A DNA stretch of 64,000 nt from Hymenobacter cavernae. Its GTDB lineage: Bacteria; Bacteroidota; Bacteroidia; Cytophagales; Hymenobacteraceae. Each line of letters begins with the position of its first letter. The first letter of the stretch is position 1. The stretch lies in NCBI RefSeq assembly GCF_014641455.1, contig NZ_BMHT01000003.1, forward strand, positions 429,921 through 493,920. The letters run 5' to 3'. The notes under the pieces were generated by a model that saw nothing but the letters and a program-made list of their open reading frames with translations, did not search any database and was not told the DNA's origin. Below, in pieces: positions 1 through 9,772 of the stretch. A program made the translations under genes and the position numbers.

Positions 1-824
1 TGGCCGGGTGCTTCACCTAGGTCCGTTTGGTGCAGGCGCTTGTACCAGTCGGCGACGGCCGCACCTTCGCGTTGCTTGATGCCGGCTACCAGCGTGCTGT
101 CTTTGTACTTTGCTCCCTGCTGCTCGTAGGTCGGAAACTTCTTCAGCGCGTCGGCACTCAGCCAGGCCTCAATTGGTGAGCCGCCTACCGCATCCTTTAT
201 GATACCTACCGGCACTTGGTACTTGGTGCTGAGGTCTTTGGCAAAGAAGTACGCTACGGCCGAGAATTGTGGCAAGCTCTGCGGATCAACGCCTATCCAG
301 GAGCCACCCGTTACGTCAGATTTGGGACCGTTGAAGGCGTACGTTAACGGTACATTGAACTGCCGGATGCGAGGGTTGGCAGGCAGTGCAAACTCCTGCG
401 GGTACTTGTCGCGCACGCGGCTCATCGGCGTTTCCATGTTCGATTGCCCCGAGCACAGCCACACGTCACCGACGAACACGTCTTTCAGGGTGAGGTGGTT
501 CGTCCCCGCCACCTCCATCTGGAATGGTCCGCCGGCTTTTAGCTTACTTAGTTTAACTACCCATTTTCCATCAGCACCGGCTTTCGTCTGCTGCGTCTGG
601 CCCGCGAAGGACACCTTCACGGCTTCCCCTGGTTTGGCCCATCCCCACACAGGAACTACCGTTTCGCGCTGCAATACCATGCCGTCGCTTACCAAACGAG
701 GCAGGCGCACTTCCGCCGCGGCTTGCTGTCCAGATAACAGCAAATTACTCGTTATTGCTACTAGGAGAAAGCGCCCAGATCGTGGACCAGAAGCTAGCGC
801 TTTCGTGTTTTTACTCTTGTTCAT
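1..824 (-). CDS. SGNH-type sialate O-acetylesterase / acetylxylan esterase-like protein, 3' end beyond window
   Basis: The visible 274 codons begin at an ATG at 824, followed by a hydrophobic signal-like stretch (about residues 18-37). The block DVWLCSGQSNME follows, with the nucleophile Ser128 in GQSN, typical of the proteins annotated as sialate O-acetylesterase. Further on are VPVGIIKDAVGGSPIEAWLS and the start of the middle region, so the C-terminal half is missing beyond position 1. Many family members in xylan loci act as acetylxylan esterases. Here the upstream genes (alpha-glucuronidase, mannonate dehydratase, SusCD) make deacetylation of glucuronoxylan more likely than sialic acid chemistry; that is inference. 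It starts 34 bp after the pseudogene remnant and probably ends the same operon. Confidence 0.85.
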   Translation of the reverse strand, partial: MNKSKNTKALASGPRSGRFLLVAITSNLLLSGQQAAAEVRLPRLVSDGMVLQRETVVPVWGWAKPGEAVKVSFAGQTQQTKAGADGKWVVKLSKLKAGGPFQMEVAGTNHLTLKDVFVGDVWLCSGQSNMETPMSRVRDKYPQEFALPANPRIRQFNVPLTYAFNGPKSDVTGGSWIGVDPQSLPQFSAVAYFFAKDLSTKYQVPVGIIKDAVGGSPIEAWLSADALKKFPTYEQQGAKYKDSTLVAGIKQREGAAVADWYKRLHQTDLGEAPG

Positions 825-858
825 GCGGTGTATTGCGCTAATACGTGTAGAGTTTAAT

Positions 859-1579
859 TTACTGAATTTCGTATTCTTCACCCGGTATCCGCACGTGGCG
901 GCCCTGGTGGTCCAGGTCGCCGTTCATGCGCCGCCCAGCTATCCATTTCTCCCCTTCAAGGTGCCCTTCATCTACGCTCAGGTAACCGGCGCGCTTACCC
1001 TTGACCGTAGGCTCACAGGTAAGTACAACGCCAGTGCCTACTACGTAAAATTCATCGGGCGCTACAGCAATGATCATCCCGCCTCTCGGCGACCATTGCC
1101 TCTTCTTTGCCCCTAGCGACCAACCTAGGGTGTACTCGTGCTTGGCGATAAAACGATAGTCGCCGAGCGTAGTAGTGCGAGCAACTTAGTCCTTTTCAAG
1201 CAGGAAGCCGCGCACTTGATTTTGCGGCTGGTGCTTGGCCAGCAGGAAACTTACTTGTTGCAAAAGCTCGTTGGCCTTACCAATGGGTGCGCCTTGCAGG
1301 TTGTCGCTACCCTCAATAGCGAAGGGCGAGAAAGGCAATTATAGTTACCGAACGCAAATAATGCTTTAGCATCGACGCCATTCTCGAAGCGATGCTCGGG
1401 GATAAACAGGGGTTACCTAGCTCTCCCCCCAAAATAAAGAAGGATTTGTTGTCGACGAGCACCTGGGTACTTGTCTCATTCTTCACGAGTCGGGGTATGC
1501 TACTTGCGGCGTTCTGCTGCGCCTGACCTGTTATGAGGCTTAAAGAAAACAGATATACCAGCAGGAACCTGGTTCTCAT
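859..1579 (-). pseudogene. Collapsed GH35-type beta-galactosidase (DUF5597 C-terminus) remnant
   Basis: The 5' part (from ATG 1579) encodes a signal peptide followed by IPRLVKNETSTQVLVDNKSF and ILGGELGN, the conserved start of secreted GH35/DUF5597 proteins. After GELGN the match jumps straight to PEHRFENGVDAKALFAFGNY (about 1400-1340), which belongs near the catalytic domain's end, so several hundred codons are gone. A frameshift near 1340 is needed to reach PFSPFAIEGSDN, and an in-frame TAA interrupts GFLLEKD/VARTTTLGDYRF near 1186. The tail DHQGRHVRIPGEEYEIQ, ending at the stop at 859, is a normal family C-terminus. Deletion, frameshift and nonsense mutation together make this a clear pseudogene inside an otherwise intact glycan operon. 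Confidence 0.85.
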
Positions 1580-1705
1580 TGAAGTGCAGTAACGTGTATA
1601 CAATAATAACGGCAGATGTTGACAGAACGAGTTAGCTACGGCCGTACAGTAGCAAAAAGCGGAACGGCCAGCATAACTGGCCGTTCCTGAAGAAATATGT
1701 TTGAT

Positions 1706-3445
1706 TTAGTACCCAGGATTCTGGGTGATCTTTTGACCAGTACGATCAATTTCCGTTTGCGGAATAGGACGCAATACGTGGTAATCTTTGATGTTGGCAG
1801 CAGCATTAGAGCCATAAACACCATTGGCGCGGTTCGTCAGCGGTGGGTTATAAAGCTTTACCCGCTCTAGCAGCTTGCCAGTACGCTTCAGATCGTACCA
1901 ACGCAGCATCTCACCGCATAGCTCACGCGCACGCTCGTCGAGGATGAAGTCGATATTGACCTGATTAGCGGTAATTTCCATTTGGGTGGTTTTACCCGTT
2001 GCTGCGGCCCGGCGCCGTACAGTATTGATGTAGTCGCGGGCTTGTCCTGGATTACTTAGGTAGTAGTAGGCTTCGGCCGCAATCAGGTAGGTTTCGGCCA
2101 AGCGGTAGATAATGTTCGGCCGAGTTGAGAAACCATTAACCGACGTACGGTTGCGCGAGTCAAACTTGCTGAGCGTCGGGAAGTACTCCGTGGTATACTG
2201 GCTAGGCTGGATAACCCGGTATGGTACGGGCCTGCGGGCCGCAATGCGGGACAGCACAGCCGCTGGCAGCTCACGACCTGGATACCAAAGAGCCGTATCA
2301 CCTACTACTGCACTGGCGCTACCGGCGTTAGCACCAGGCGAATTCACCCGATAAAGCGTCGTAAACCATTTGTTGTAGCGGGTATCGGTCGTACGCAGCT
2401 GGGCACCCGTTTCTAATGCATTGCCGCTAGCATCGCGCAGGATGTAAGAATTCTCCAGATAGTACGTCGTGCTGTGGCGGGCAAAAGGACGGCCATAGTT
2501 GACATCACGGGCCATGTTAGCTACTAGATCATAGCGGCTGCGGAAGTTGAAGGCAGCTACGTTTTCCCCACCAAAGGTGAAGCCGTCAATTCGGTTGAAG
2601 CTTGCGTCACCGCTGAACTGAGCGTTGAAGAGTACTTCTTTCCCATTCTCATTGCCTTCGGTAAACACGGTAGCCGGATCAGATTCCAGACCTAGGCCGT
2701 AGCGGCTCTGATTGTCGATAAGTTCCTTGGCATACTTAGCGGCGTTGGCGTAGTCCTCTCCTTGCTTAGACGACGAGGTAGCACGCTCCAGGTACACCTT
2801 AGCCAGCATGTGCAGGGCAGTGGCGCGTGTGACGCGACCTGGCTGTGCGGGCTTATCAGCAATGTTATTCATGGCATCCGTCAGGTCCGCAATGATGGCA
2901 TTGTACACGTCCGCCTGAGGCGCCCGGCTGATATCCTTGGTGGGCTGGTCAATGAAGCTCAACATCAGCGGCACATCTCCAAAGTGCCGTACCAGCACGA
3001 AGTAATAGTGTGCCCGTAGCAGTTTGGCCTCGGCTACTAGTTGCTTCAGACGAGCCGGGTCCATGCCCTGCACCGTGGTTGAATACTGCAACACGCCATT
3101 CGCGTCGTTGATGTACTGGTAGCAAGCGGTCCAGATGAACGAGGTAGAGGAGGCATTGGCCGGAGTAAGGTCCGTTAGGTTGTAATCGTTTAGTCCGCTG
3201 CTAGACGAAATACCATTTGTCCACAGGTCCGTTCCTGCTTCCGTGGAGAAGAACGCCGCGTCATTGCCGTGGATTATGCGCAGACCCGAGTACACTCCCG
3301 TTACGCCTGCTTCTATCCCCTGTGGGGTACCCAAGAAGCTAGGTGTTGTTATAGATTGTGGGTTTTCGTCCAGGATGTCCTTGTTGCAACTCGCTGTAGC
3401 GAAGAGCAAGGAGGTTCCTAACGTAACTAATACTACTTTTTTCAT
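1706..3445 (-). CDS. SusD/RagB-family outer-membrane nutrient-binding lipoprotein
   Basis: A 579-residue surface lipoprotein that binds oligosaccharides and hands them to the SusC channel. The ATG at 3445 gives MKKVVLVTLGTSLLFATASC, a lipoprotein signal with Cys20; the open frame two codons further upstream begins with TTG and is less likely. SusD landmarks include the N-terminal TPR-like helical region (LLRAHYYFVLVRHFGDVPLM, about residues 143-162) and a C-terminal half with IYRLAETYLIAAEAYYYL and DFILDERARELCGEMLRWYD. The gene lies about 135 bp downstream of susC, separated by a hairpin repeat. Substrate is inferred from the alpha-glucuronidase and mannonate genes upstream: probably glucurono(arabino)xylan fragments. 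Confidence 0.95.
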   Translation of the reverse strand: MKKVVLVTLGTSLLFATASCNKDILDENPQSITTPSFLGTPQGIEAGVTGVYSGLRIIHGNDAAFFSTEAGTDLWTNGISSSSGLNDYNLTDLTPANASSTSFIWTACYQYINDANGVLQYSTTVQGMDPARLKQLVAEAKLLRAHYYFVLVRHFGDVPLMLSFIDQPTKDISRAPQADVYNAIIADLTDAMNNIADKPAQPGRVTRATALHMLAKVYLERATSSSKQGEDYANAAKYAKELIDNQSRYGLGLESDPATVFTEGNENGKEVLFNAQFSGDASFNRIDGFTFGGENVAAFNFRSRYDLVANMARDVNYGRPFARHSTTYYLENSYILRDASGNALETGAQLRTTDTRYNKWFTTLYRVNSPGANAGSASAVVGDTALWYPGRELPAAVLSRIAARRPVPYRVIQPSQYTTEYFPTLSKFDSRNRTSVNGFSTRPNIIYRLAETYLIAAEAYYYLSNPGQARDYINTVRRRAAATGKTTQMEITANQVNIDFILDERARELCGEMLRWYDLKRTGKLLERVKLYNPPLTNRANGVYGSNAAANIKDYHVLRPIPQTEIDRTGQKITQNPGY

Positions 3446-3504
3446 ATACAAGTAGCGCAGTGCGCTGAAAAGTTAAGTGGTTAACTGAGTAGGTGAGGGT
3501 AATA

Positions 3505-3575
3505 GCTGAGTAGGTGAGTAACAGAGTAATTAAGCAACATAATTCAATACTATGCTCCGTTACTCACCTACTCCG
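3505..3575. repeat. Intergenic hairpin between susC and susD
   Basis: Arms 3508-3526 and 3555-3573 are inverted copies with one mismatch in 19 positions (unit GAGTAGGTGAGTAAC). The sub-unit TGAGTAGGTGAG also occurs as a direct copy just before the left arm at about 3485. It resembles the GTGAG-rich hairpin at 60964-61053. The transcript would fold into a strong stem between two co-transcribed genes, which may set their relative expression or protect one mRNA segment; that role is inference. Confidence 0.7.
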
Positions 3576-3581
3576 TCACTC

Positions 3582-6500
3582 CTAGAAACCTAGGTTGAGG
3601 CCGACAATGAAGGCTCGCGTGAAAGGATAGTTCACGCCATTGCCACCAGATGTGCCACCGGTAGTGTTGTTGGGGTTACCGCCCGTAAACGCAATACCGC
3701 CAGGTTGGCCTGCATCGAGGCGAGTGGAATAGGACAAGGCATCCACGTCGATGGCTTTGTTATCCCTGAAGAACTGATCCTTCGACCAGAGCAGGGGATT
3801 TTGTACTTGCACGTAAACGCGCGCTGTGCTTAAGAAGGCTCGTTTCGCCCAAGTTGCCGGTAGCGCATAACCCAGGTCGATGCTACGCACTTTGATGAAG
3901 GTGCCGTTCCGGTAAGCCAGTGTCTGTCCGTACGTTGGCCACTCGGTTGCACGAGAAGACTGGTCAGGCTGTGGGTATTCATTCGAGGGGTTGGTTGCCG
4001 TCCAGTAATTGAGGTTAACCTGGTTACGACGACCGGTGTTGGTCGTGAAGTAGTTTGGCCCGAACAGCGTTGGATCCACTACAGTAGCTCCTACGCGGGT
4101 AAGCGCTACGAAAGTCAGATCAAACCCTTTGAAGCGGAAGCGGTTGGTCAGACCAGCCTCAAACTTGGGCTGGCGGTTTCCTACAATCACACGGTCATTG
4201 GAGTTGATAACACCGTTGTTGTCCGTATCCTGCACCTTGATTTGACCAGGCTTAGAACCATATTTTCTTGCTTCATCAGCCTCCGACGTCTGCCAGATAC
4301 CTAGTTTCTTGTAGTCAAAAAAGACATAGAGTGGCTGGCCGACGAAGCGCTGGTTACCGATATCACTGATTTTATTACCATTGGCATCGCTCAAACCTAG
4401 GTCAAGTACTTTCTCCCGGTTTACAGTAAAGTTCCAATCCGTTGACCACTCAAAGCCGCTTGCTGTGCGCACGTTCACCGTGGAGAGCGAAAGCTCAATA
4501 CCGCGGTTCTGGGTCTGACCAACGTTGCGAACAAACGAGCCATAACCGCTGGCGGTTGGTAGCGCATCAGGCAGCAGCAGGTCGCTGGTACGCTGCTGAT
4601 ATACTTCCACCGAACCCGTTACGCGGTTCTCGAAGAAGCCGAAGTCCAAGCCAAAGTTCGTTGTAGTCGTGTACTCCCAACCTAGGTTAGGGTTCGGAAT
4701 GCTGTTTGGCACCACACCTACTGCACCAGTCGGGCCATAGTTATAGTAGCCGTTACCGATGCCAGAACCTAGGGCACCCAAGGTTTGGTAGGGGTTTACC
4801 GCCGTGCTACCTACGCGACCTAAGCTAGCCCGGAATTTCAGGTTGCTGAGCCACGCCTGATCTTGTAAGAATGACTCGTTGGCAATGTTCCACGCTACGG
4901 CGGCTGAAGGGAAAGCCTTGTACTTGTTACCGGGTGCCAGACGCGACGAGCCGTCAACCCGCACGGTCAGAGTAGCCGAATAGCGATTGTCGTAGGCATA
5001 GTTCGCGCGGGCCATGTAGGAGATAATGTCCCACCGTTGTTGGCTGCTACTAGCCGAGTTAGGCGTACCAGCACCTAGGTTGTTATAAAGTTGGTAGTTA
5101 GCCAACAGGTTACGTGCTCCAACGCTCGAATTATCGAAACGATAGCCCTGCCAGCTGTACAAGCCCGTGAAATTCACGTCGTGCTTACCGAAGCTACGGT
5201 TATACGTCAGAATGTTTTCAGTTAGCAGGTTGAAAGCGAGGTTGCTCGAGCGCGAAGCCGTGCTTTGCCCACCACCGTTTTGCGGCGTATTAGCAGCGTA
5301 GAAGGTGCCGTTGTTTTCAGAGCGAACATCCAAACCTAGGTTGAGTCGGTAGTCTAGGCCTTTCAGGATGTTTACTTGCCCGTAGAGACTGTTGAAGGTA
5401 CGGATCCGACGGTTTTGGTCTTTATGTGCATCCGTAGTGTACAGGGTCAAAGGGTTAGATCCGGCAGTATCTCCGTTCGGGTATAGAATCTGATTCCCAT
5501 TAGCATCAGTAGTAGAAGCAAGTGGGCTGGTCGTCAGAATCTGGTTTAGAATGTTGACGTTCGGATCATCGGAGACGTTGTAGGTATTCAACGTGTTCAC
5601 CCCAATTTTCACCCGTTTGCCAATCTGCTGGTCGAGCGTTCCGCGTAGCGAATAACGCTGGTAGCGCTGCACCGGGATAATACCTGTTTCATCGTAGTAG
5701 CCGAGCGAAGTCGAATACTGCGTTTGGTCATTGCCACCCGATACGCCAATAACGTGGTTTTGGATGTGACCATTCTGGAACAGCAGATCCTGGTAGTCGG
5801 TAGTGCGGCCAGCTGCGTAGTTAGCTCGTTCGTCGGTCGTCAGGAACGTACTAGCCGTGTTCGGGTCGTAGTTCGGGTTTTGAGTACGATAAGCTTCGAG
5901 GCGATAGTTGTAGTACTCCTGCCCATTTTGCAAATCGTAGAGTCCATAGGCTTTCTTCGTGCCATAATAGCCACTGTAGGTTGCACGAGGAGCACCCGAT
6001 TTACCACGGCGGGTTGCAATCAGGATGACCCCGTTGGCACCACGAGCACCGTAGATAGCCGTCGAAGAAGCATCTTTCAATACTTCCAGCGAGGTGATGT
6101 CATCTGGGTTCAAGTCGTTGAGGTTACCATCAAAGGGGATGCCATCTACTACCAGCAGCGGATCGTTGCTTCCTGAAATCGAGCGGTTACCGCGGATACG
6201 AATTACTGGACTCTGCCCAGGTGTAGTACTGGTGCTAGAGATAGTAACACCAGCAGCGCGGCCCTGCAAGGCCTGACCAACGTTAGCAACCGGTACATCG
6301 CGCAGCTGCTCTTCCGTTACCGACGAAATAGCGCCTGTTACCTGGCTTTTCTTCTGTACACCGTAACCTACTACCTGAACTTCGTTCAGGGCGGTGGTTT
6401 CAGTGGCAAGCTTCACATCGAGGGTCGTGCGGCTACCTACGGGCACTTCCTGCTTCACGAAGCCAATAGAGCTAATTACCAGAACGGTATTGTCGTTTGG

Positions 6501-6737
6501 TACAGCTAGGCTGAAATTACCGCTGGCATCAGTGCCGGTACCTTGGCTCGTACCTTTTACTACTACAGTTACGCCGGGTATTCCTTCGCCGTTAGATCCG
6601 GTGACTCGACCTGTAACCGTCCGACCCGTTTGGGCCATCACCAGAGTCGGCGTCAAGCCGAGGAGGGACAGAACTACTGCACCGCGCGCTACAGGTTGCC
6701 CGAAGCGTAGCATGGCAGCATATAAAGGTGCTTTCAT
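3582..6737 (-). CDS. SusC/RagA-family TonB-linked outer-membrane transporter
   Basis: A 1051-residue TonB-dependent beta-barrel that imports the glycan captured by its SusD partner. A signal peptide (about residues 1-35, cut after VMAQ) precedes a carboxypeptidase-D-like regulatory domain (about 37-115, GRVTGSNGEGIPGVTVVVKG). The plug begins with the TonB-box-like EVQVVGYGVQKKSQVTGAIS and contains VLKDASSTAIYGARGANGVI. The barrel ends in an aromatic residue (AFIVGLNLGF), as expected for recognition by the BAM machinery. It starts 30 bp after the SDR gene and is clearly in the same operon. Length is normal for the family. No STN domain is present, so signalling to an anti-sigma factor is not suggested. 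Confidence 0.96.
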   Translation of the reverse strand: MKAPLYAAMLRFGQPVARGAVVLSLLGLTPTLVMAQTGRTVTGRVTGSNGEGIPGVTVVVKGTSQGTGTDASGNFSLAVPNDNTVLVISSIGFVKQEVPVGSRTTLDVKLATETTALNEVQVVGYGVQKKSQVTGAISSVTEEQLRDVPVANVGQALQGRAAGVTISSTSTTPGQSPVIRIRGNRSISGSNDPLLVVDGIPFDGNLNDLNPDDITSLEVLKDASSTAIYGARGANGVILIATRRGKSGAPRATYSGYYGTKKAYGLYDLQNGQEYYNYRLEAYRTQNPNYDPNTASTFLTTDERANYAAGRTTDYQDLLFQNGHIQNHVIGVSGGNDQTQYSTSLGYYDETGIIPVQRYQRYSLRGTLDQQIGKRVKIGVNTLNTYNVSDDPNVNILNQILTTSPLASTTDANGNQILYPNGDTAGSNPLTLYTTDAHKDQNRRIRTFNSLYGQVNILKGLDYRLNLGLDVRSENNGTFYAANTPQNGGGQSTASRSSNLAFNLLTENILTYNRSFGKHDVNFTGLYSWQGYRFDNSSVGARNLLANYQLYNNLGAGTPNSASSSQQRWDIISYMARANYAYDNRYSATLTVRVDGSSRLAPGNKYKAFPSAAVAWNIANESFLQDQAWLSNLKFRASLGRVGSTAVNPYQTLGALGSGIGNGYYNYGPTGAVGVVPNSIPNPNLGWEYTTTTNFGLDFGFFENRVTGSVEVYQQRTSDLLLPDALPTASGYGSFVRNVGQTQNRGIELSLSTVNVRTASGFEWSTDWNFTVNREKVLDLGLSDANGNKISDIGNQRFVGQPLYVFFDYKKLGIWQTSEADEARKYGSKPGQIKVQDTDNNGVINSNDRVIVGNRQPKFEAGLTNRFRFKGFDLTFVALTRVGATVVDPTLFGPNYFTTNTGRRNQVNLNYWTATNPSNEYPQPDQSSRATEWPTYGQTLAYRNGTFIKVRSIDLGYALPATWAKRAFLSTARVYVQVQNPLLWSKDQFFRDNKAIDVDALSYSTRLDAGQPGGIAFTGGNPNNTTGGTSGGNGVNYPFTRAFIVGLNLGF

Positions 6738-6767
6738 AATAGGTGGGAAATGTTGTTGAGAAATAAG

Positions 6768-7571
6768 TTAAAAGCCAATTGAATTACCGCCGTCGACCGG
6801 CAGAGAAGCTCCCGTGATGTAGCGGGCAGCATCGGAGGAAAGAAAAACAGCAGCGTGGCCAATGTCTTGAGGCTGACCAAATTTCCCCATCGGCGTGCGG
6901 CGCATGGCGCGGTCACGGCGGTCAGGGTCGTTGTTCATAGCGGTACGGCTCATCTCGGTCTCGATGAAGCCCGGCGCAATAGCATTAACCCGGACGTTGG
7001 CACCTGAGAATTCGGAAGCCAGCACTTTTACCATACCCTCCACTGCCGATTTAGAAGCAGCGTAAGCTACTACCCGATCAATACCGTAGTAGGCGGCCAT
7101 CGAAGAAATCATCAGGATAACACCATTGCGACGTGCTACCATGCGCTTGGCACAGGCACGAGTAAGCGCAAATACCGAGTTTAGGTTGGTATGAATGATG
7201 CGGTTAAACTCTTCGTCCGTTACCTCCAGTGCCGGCTTCTTCAGGTTGATGCCGGCATTGTTTACTAGGATATCCAGAGGTCCCCACGACTGCTCAATTT
7301 GCTCGACCAAACCCTCAAGCGAGTCCAGCGCGCCAACGTCGTTCACCAGGTATTCAGCTGAAGATCCCAGGGCAGCTACGGCATCTTTTAGGGGTTGTTC
7401 CCGGCGGCCTGTAATAACCACAGTAGCACCTGCTTGCACCATGCAACGGGCAATTTCAAGCCCAATGCCGCTGCCGCCACCTGTAATCAAGGCTAGTCGG
7501 CCTTCCAGCGAAAAAGGATTCTGCTGAGCCAGGGTTTCCGTATGATTTGTATGATTTTCCAGATGATCCAT
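6768..7571 (-). CDS. SDR-family oxidoreductase, probable D-mannonate (fructuronate) oxidoreductase
   Basis: A 267-residue classical short-chain dehydrogenase: cofactor motif GGGSGIG (31-37), NNAG (104-107), catalytic Ser156/157, Tyr170 and Lys174, and the C-terminal ITGASLPVDGG. The closest type by eye is the gluconate 5-dehydrogenase/KduD-like group. The neighbours are alpha-glucuronidase and mannonate dehydratase, and no long-chain UxuB-type fructuronate reductase is visible. The simplest reading is therefore that this SDR interconverts fructuronate and mannonate upstream of UxuA. The enzyme class is seen in the sequence; the substrate is inferred from context. It starts 37 bp downstream of the alpha-glucuronidase stop and ends 30 bp before susC. 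Confidence 0.88.
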   Translation of the reverse strand: MDHLENHTNHTETLAQQNPFSLEGRLALITGGGSGIGLEIARCMVQAGATVVITGRREQPLKDAVAALGSSAEYLVNDVGALDSLEGLVEQIEQSWGPLDILVNNAGINLKKPALEVTDEEFNRIIHTNLNSVFALTRACAKRMVARRNGVILMISSMAAYYGIDRVVAYAASKSAVEGMVKVLASEFSGANVRVNAIAPGFIETEMSRTAMNNDPDRRDRAMRRTPMGKFGQPQDIGHAAVFLSSDAARYITGASLPVDGGNSIGF

Positions 7572-7608
7572 GTTGTGTATGCTATGCAGTTACTTATTTG
7601 TCAAATGA

Positions 7609-9768
7609 TTATCTCATCTGGTAGATATCTACGATCTGCTTAACTGCCTCGAGTGAGCGGTCAGGCTGGGTGAAAGGTGCCGGAATGCGCTGCCGGGAGA
7701 AGCTCTGAAAGTAGAGCACACAGGCATCACGCCACCAGATGGCTTCTTTGTGCTGGATTTGCAAACGAGCAGTTATGTCGGCGTGCAGCACCGGATCGAT
7801 GCTAGGCTTCACCTGTTCCCAGCGCTGCTGCATCCACGTCACCGAGTCGACGCCGGTGTAGTAGCGGTAGCAGATCTCATTCCAGAGGGTGCGGCCGGTG
7901 CTCATTGTTTGCTTCCACGGCACATGGTGGAACCAAAGCAGGTAGTCTGGCGGGCAGGTCTGCGGGTTGCCCCACTCCTTTTGCACTTCAGGCTTATATA
8001 AGGCTAAGGCATTGCTGCCGGTTGCCGTGCGGTTGAAACCTAGCCCTATTGAGTCGGCTTTGTGGTAGTAGATGGCGGTCCAGTCGGGACGGGCACTTTT
8101 TGACAGCCAGGGCTCTGGTCCGAAGTGAATACTTTGCCCCATGATGTGGTGCAGACCTAAGGGTGTAGTATAGCGCACATAGATATCACGCGACTTCACC
8201 AGCACATCCGCGATGGTATTTACCGCCTGCGGCTCCGTAGTCAGGGTCATGCGGGTCCACTCCTGGGCAATCGTTTCTGCTGACAAGGTATAATCCCAGG
8301 CAAGTCGCCCAAAGGAGTACCAGTTTGCCTGGCCCATCGGGTGCCCGGTCCAATTGCGGTCAGAGCCGATGTTGGCAACACCAGCAATACCACTGATTTT
8401 ATGATTATCTAAGCTGCCATCGACTACCTTAGCTACTGTTGAACCCTTCCCTTTTGCGTACGTGTCAGCTTCCAGGCATTCCTTAATAAGTGGTGCCAAG
8501 TAAACCAAGTGCGTAGCAAAACCTAGGTATTCCTGTGTAAGCTGTACTTCCAACACTAAAGGTGTGCTCGGCATGGCACCGAACAAAGGATGAAATGGTT
8601 CACGAGACTGAAAGTCGATAGGGCCATTTTTCACCTGTACCAACGCTTTTGAGGCAAACTTACCATCAAGTGGCTTAAACTCCTCGTAGGCTTCCTTGAA
8701 CCGGTCTCCATTGGAGTTAGCCTTGTATACAAATGCACGCCACATCACAATCCCATCGTGCTGACCTAGAGCTTCCGCCAGCATGTTGGCCCCTTCGGCA
8801 TGGTTGCGGCCGTAGTCTTGCGGACCTGGCTCACCTTCGGAGTTAGCTTTCACCAGAAAGCCACCAAAATCGGGGATTGTCTGGTAAATCTCATTCGTCT
8901 TATCGGTCCACCAGCGCCGTACGCGTGGATCGAGCGGATCAGAAGTAGGCAGCCCGCCTACTGTTTTAGGTGCAGCCCAGAATACGGATAGATACACCCG
9001 AATACCGTAAGCGCGAAACACACCAGCCAGAGCGGCTACCTTCCGCAGATATTCCGGGGTAAGATACCTAGCACTAGCATTCACATTATTGATAACCACA
9101 CCATTGATCCCGATAGAAGCATTGGCGCGTGCATAATCTTCGTAGCGAGGGTCGAGCAGTTCCGGCAGCTCATACCACTTCCAGATCGATGAGCCAGCGT
9201 ATCCGCGCTCTACAGTACCATTTGGATTATCCCAGTGGTTCAGTAGACGGTACTGTATTTTGGGAGTGCTCGTAAGAGCTAGGTTTGTAAGCGGTTGACG
9301 TGTTTGGATTTGGCGTAGCAGGGCAAACGTTCCGTAGAGAACGGCGGCATCTGTTGGGCCGCTCACTACGATATTGCGCTGTTCTACAAACACCCGATAA
9401 CCTTCCCGATTTTGCTGAGCTGTAGGATCGGTTACGGAAACGTTTGCAGCATTTGCAACGCGTAAAATGATGCCGCCCTGCTTTTTTCCGGCATTAGCTG
9501 CTACTACTGGCACCGGCTGGCCGAGCAGCCCTTTCAATCCGAGCTGCAGTTCCTTTGCTGCTGACTGCAACACCGGTGACGCTGTGCCCTCAATAGCAAC
9601 AAACTGAGCAGCACGTTGGTAGCCTTTTCGCTGAGCTGCATCTTGAATCAAGTCATACTTCAGCCATAACCGATACCCATCGTCGGCTACGCTAGGATGC
9701 GCAGCAACGACGAGTAGCAGCAGAAGCAACTTCGCCAGAAGAAAGGACCGGTTGATAGAACTAGACAC
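7609..9768 (-). CDS. Alpha-glucuronidase, GH67
   Basis: Removes 4-O-methyl-glucuronic acid side chains from xylo-oligosaccharides. Family landmarks include GYRLWLKYD near the N-terminus, RLLNHWDNPNGTVERGYAGS (about residue 174 onward), GFLVKANSEGEPGPQDYGR, GHPMGQANWYSFGRLAWD and the C-terminal HHVPWKQTMSTGRTLWNEI. I chose the GTG at 9768. It lies 4 bp after the mannonate dehydratase stop and gives a clean signal peptide ([17 protein letters not shown]). An upstream in-frame start at 9837 would overlap uxuA by 65 bp and put unlikely residues before the signal. The resulting 719 residues fit GH67. The export signal suggests periplasmic action on imported oligomers. Confidence 0.93.
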   Translation of the reverse strand: MSSSINRSFLLAKLLLLLLVVAAHPSVADDGYRLWLKYDLIQDAAQRKGYQRAAQFVAIEGTASPVLQSAAKELQLGLKGLLGQPVPVVAANAGKKQGGIILRVANAANVSVTDPTAQQNREGYRVFVEQRNIVVSGPTDAAVLYGTFALLRQIQTRQPLTNLALTSTPKIQYRLLNHWDNPNGTVERGYAGSSIWKWYELPELLDPRYEDYARANASIGINGVVINNVNASARYLTPEYLRKVAALAGVFRAYGIRVYLSVFWAAPKTVGGLPTSDPLDPRVRRWWTDKTNEIYQTIPDFGGFLVKANSEGEPGPQDYGRNHAEGANMLAEALGQHDGIVMWRAFVYKANSNGDRFKEAYEEFKPLDGKFASKALVQVKNGPIDFQSREPFHPLFGAMPSTPLVLEVQLTQEYLGFATHLVYLAPLIKECLEADTYAKGKGSTVAKVVDGSLDNHKISGIAGVANIGSDRNWTGHPMGQANWYSFGRLAWDYTLSAETIAQEWTRMTLTTEPQAVNTIADVLVKSRDIYVRYTTPLGLHHIMGQSIHFGPEPWLSKSARPDWTAIYYHKADSIGLGFNRTATGSNALALYKPEVQKEWGNPQTCPPDYLLWFHHVPWKQTMSTGRTLWNEICYRYYTGVDSVTWMQQRWEQVKPSIDPVLHADITARLQIQHKEAIWWRDACVLYFQSFSRQRIPAPFTQPDRSLEAVKQIVDIYQMR

Positions 9769-9772
9769 TGAA

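Noticed and set aside
199-1116. A 305-codon open frame on the plus strand
   Set aside because: It lies opposite the esterase and the pseudogene, which have clear family motifs on the minus strand; its own translation shows no domain.
5724-6176. Plus-strand open frame opposite susC
   Set aside because: Arises from the codon pattern of the SusC gene; low-complexity valine-rich product with no family resemblance.
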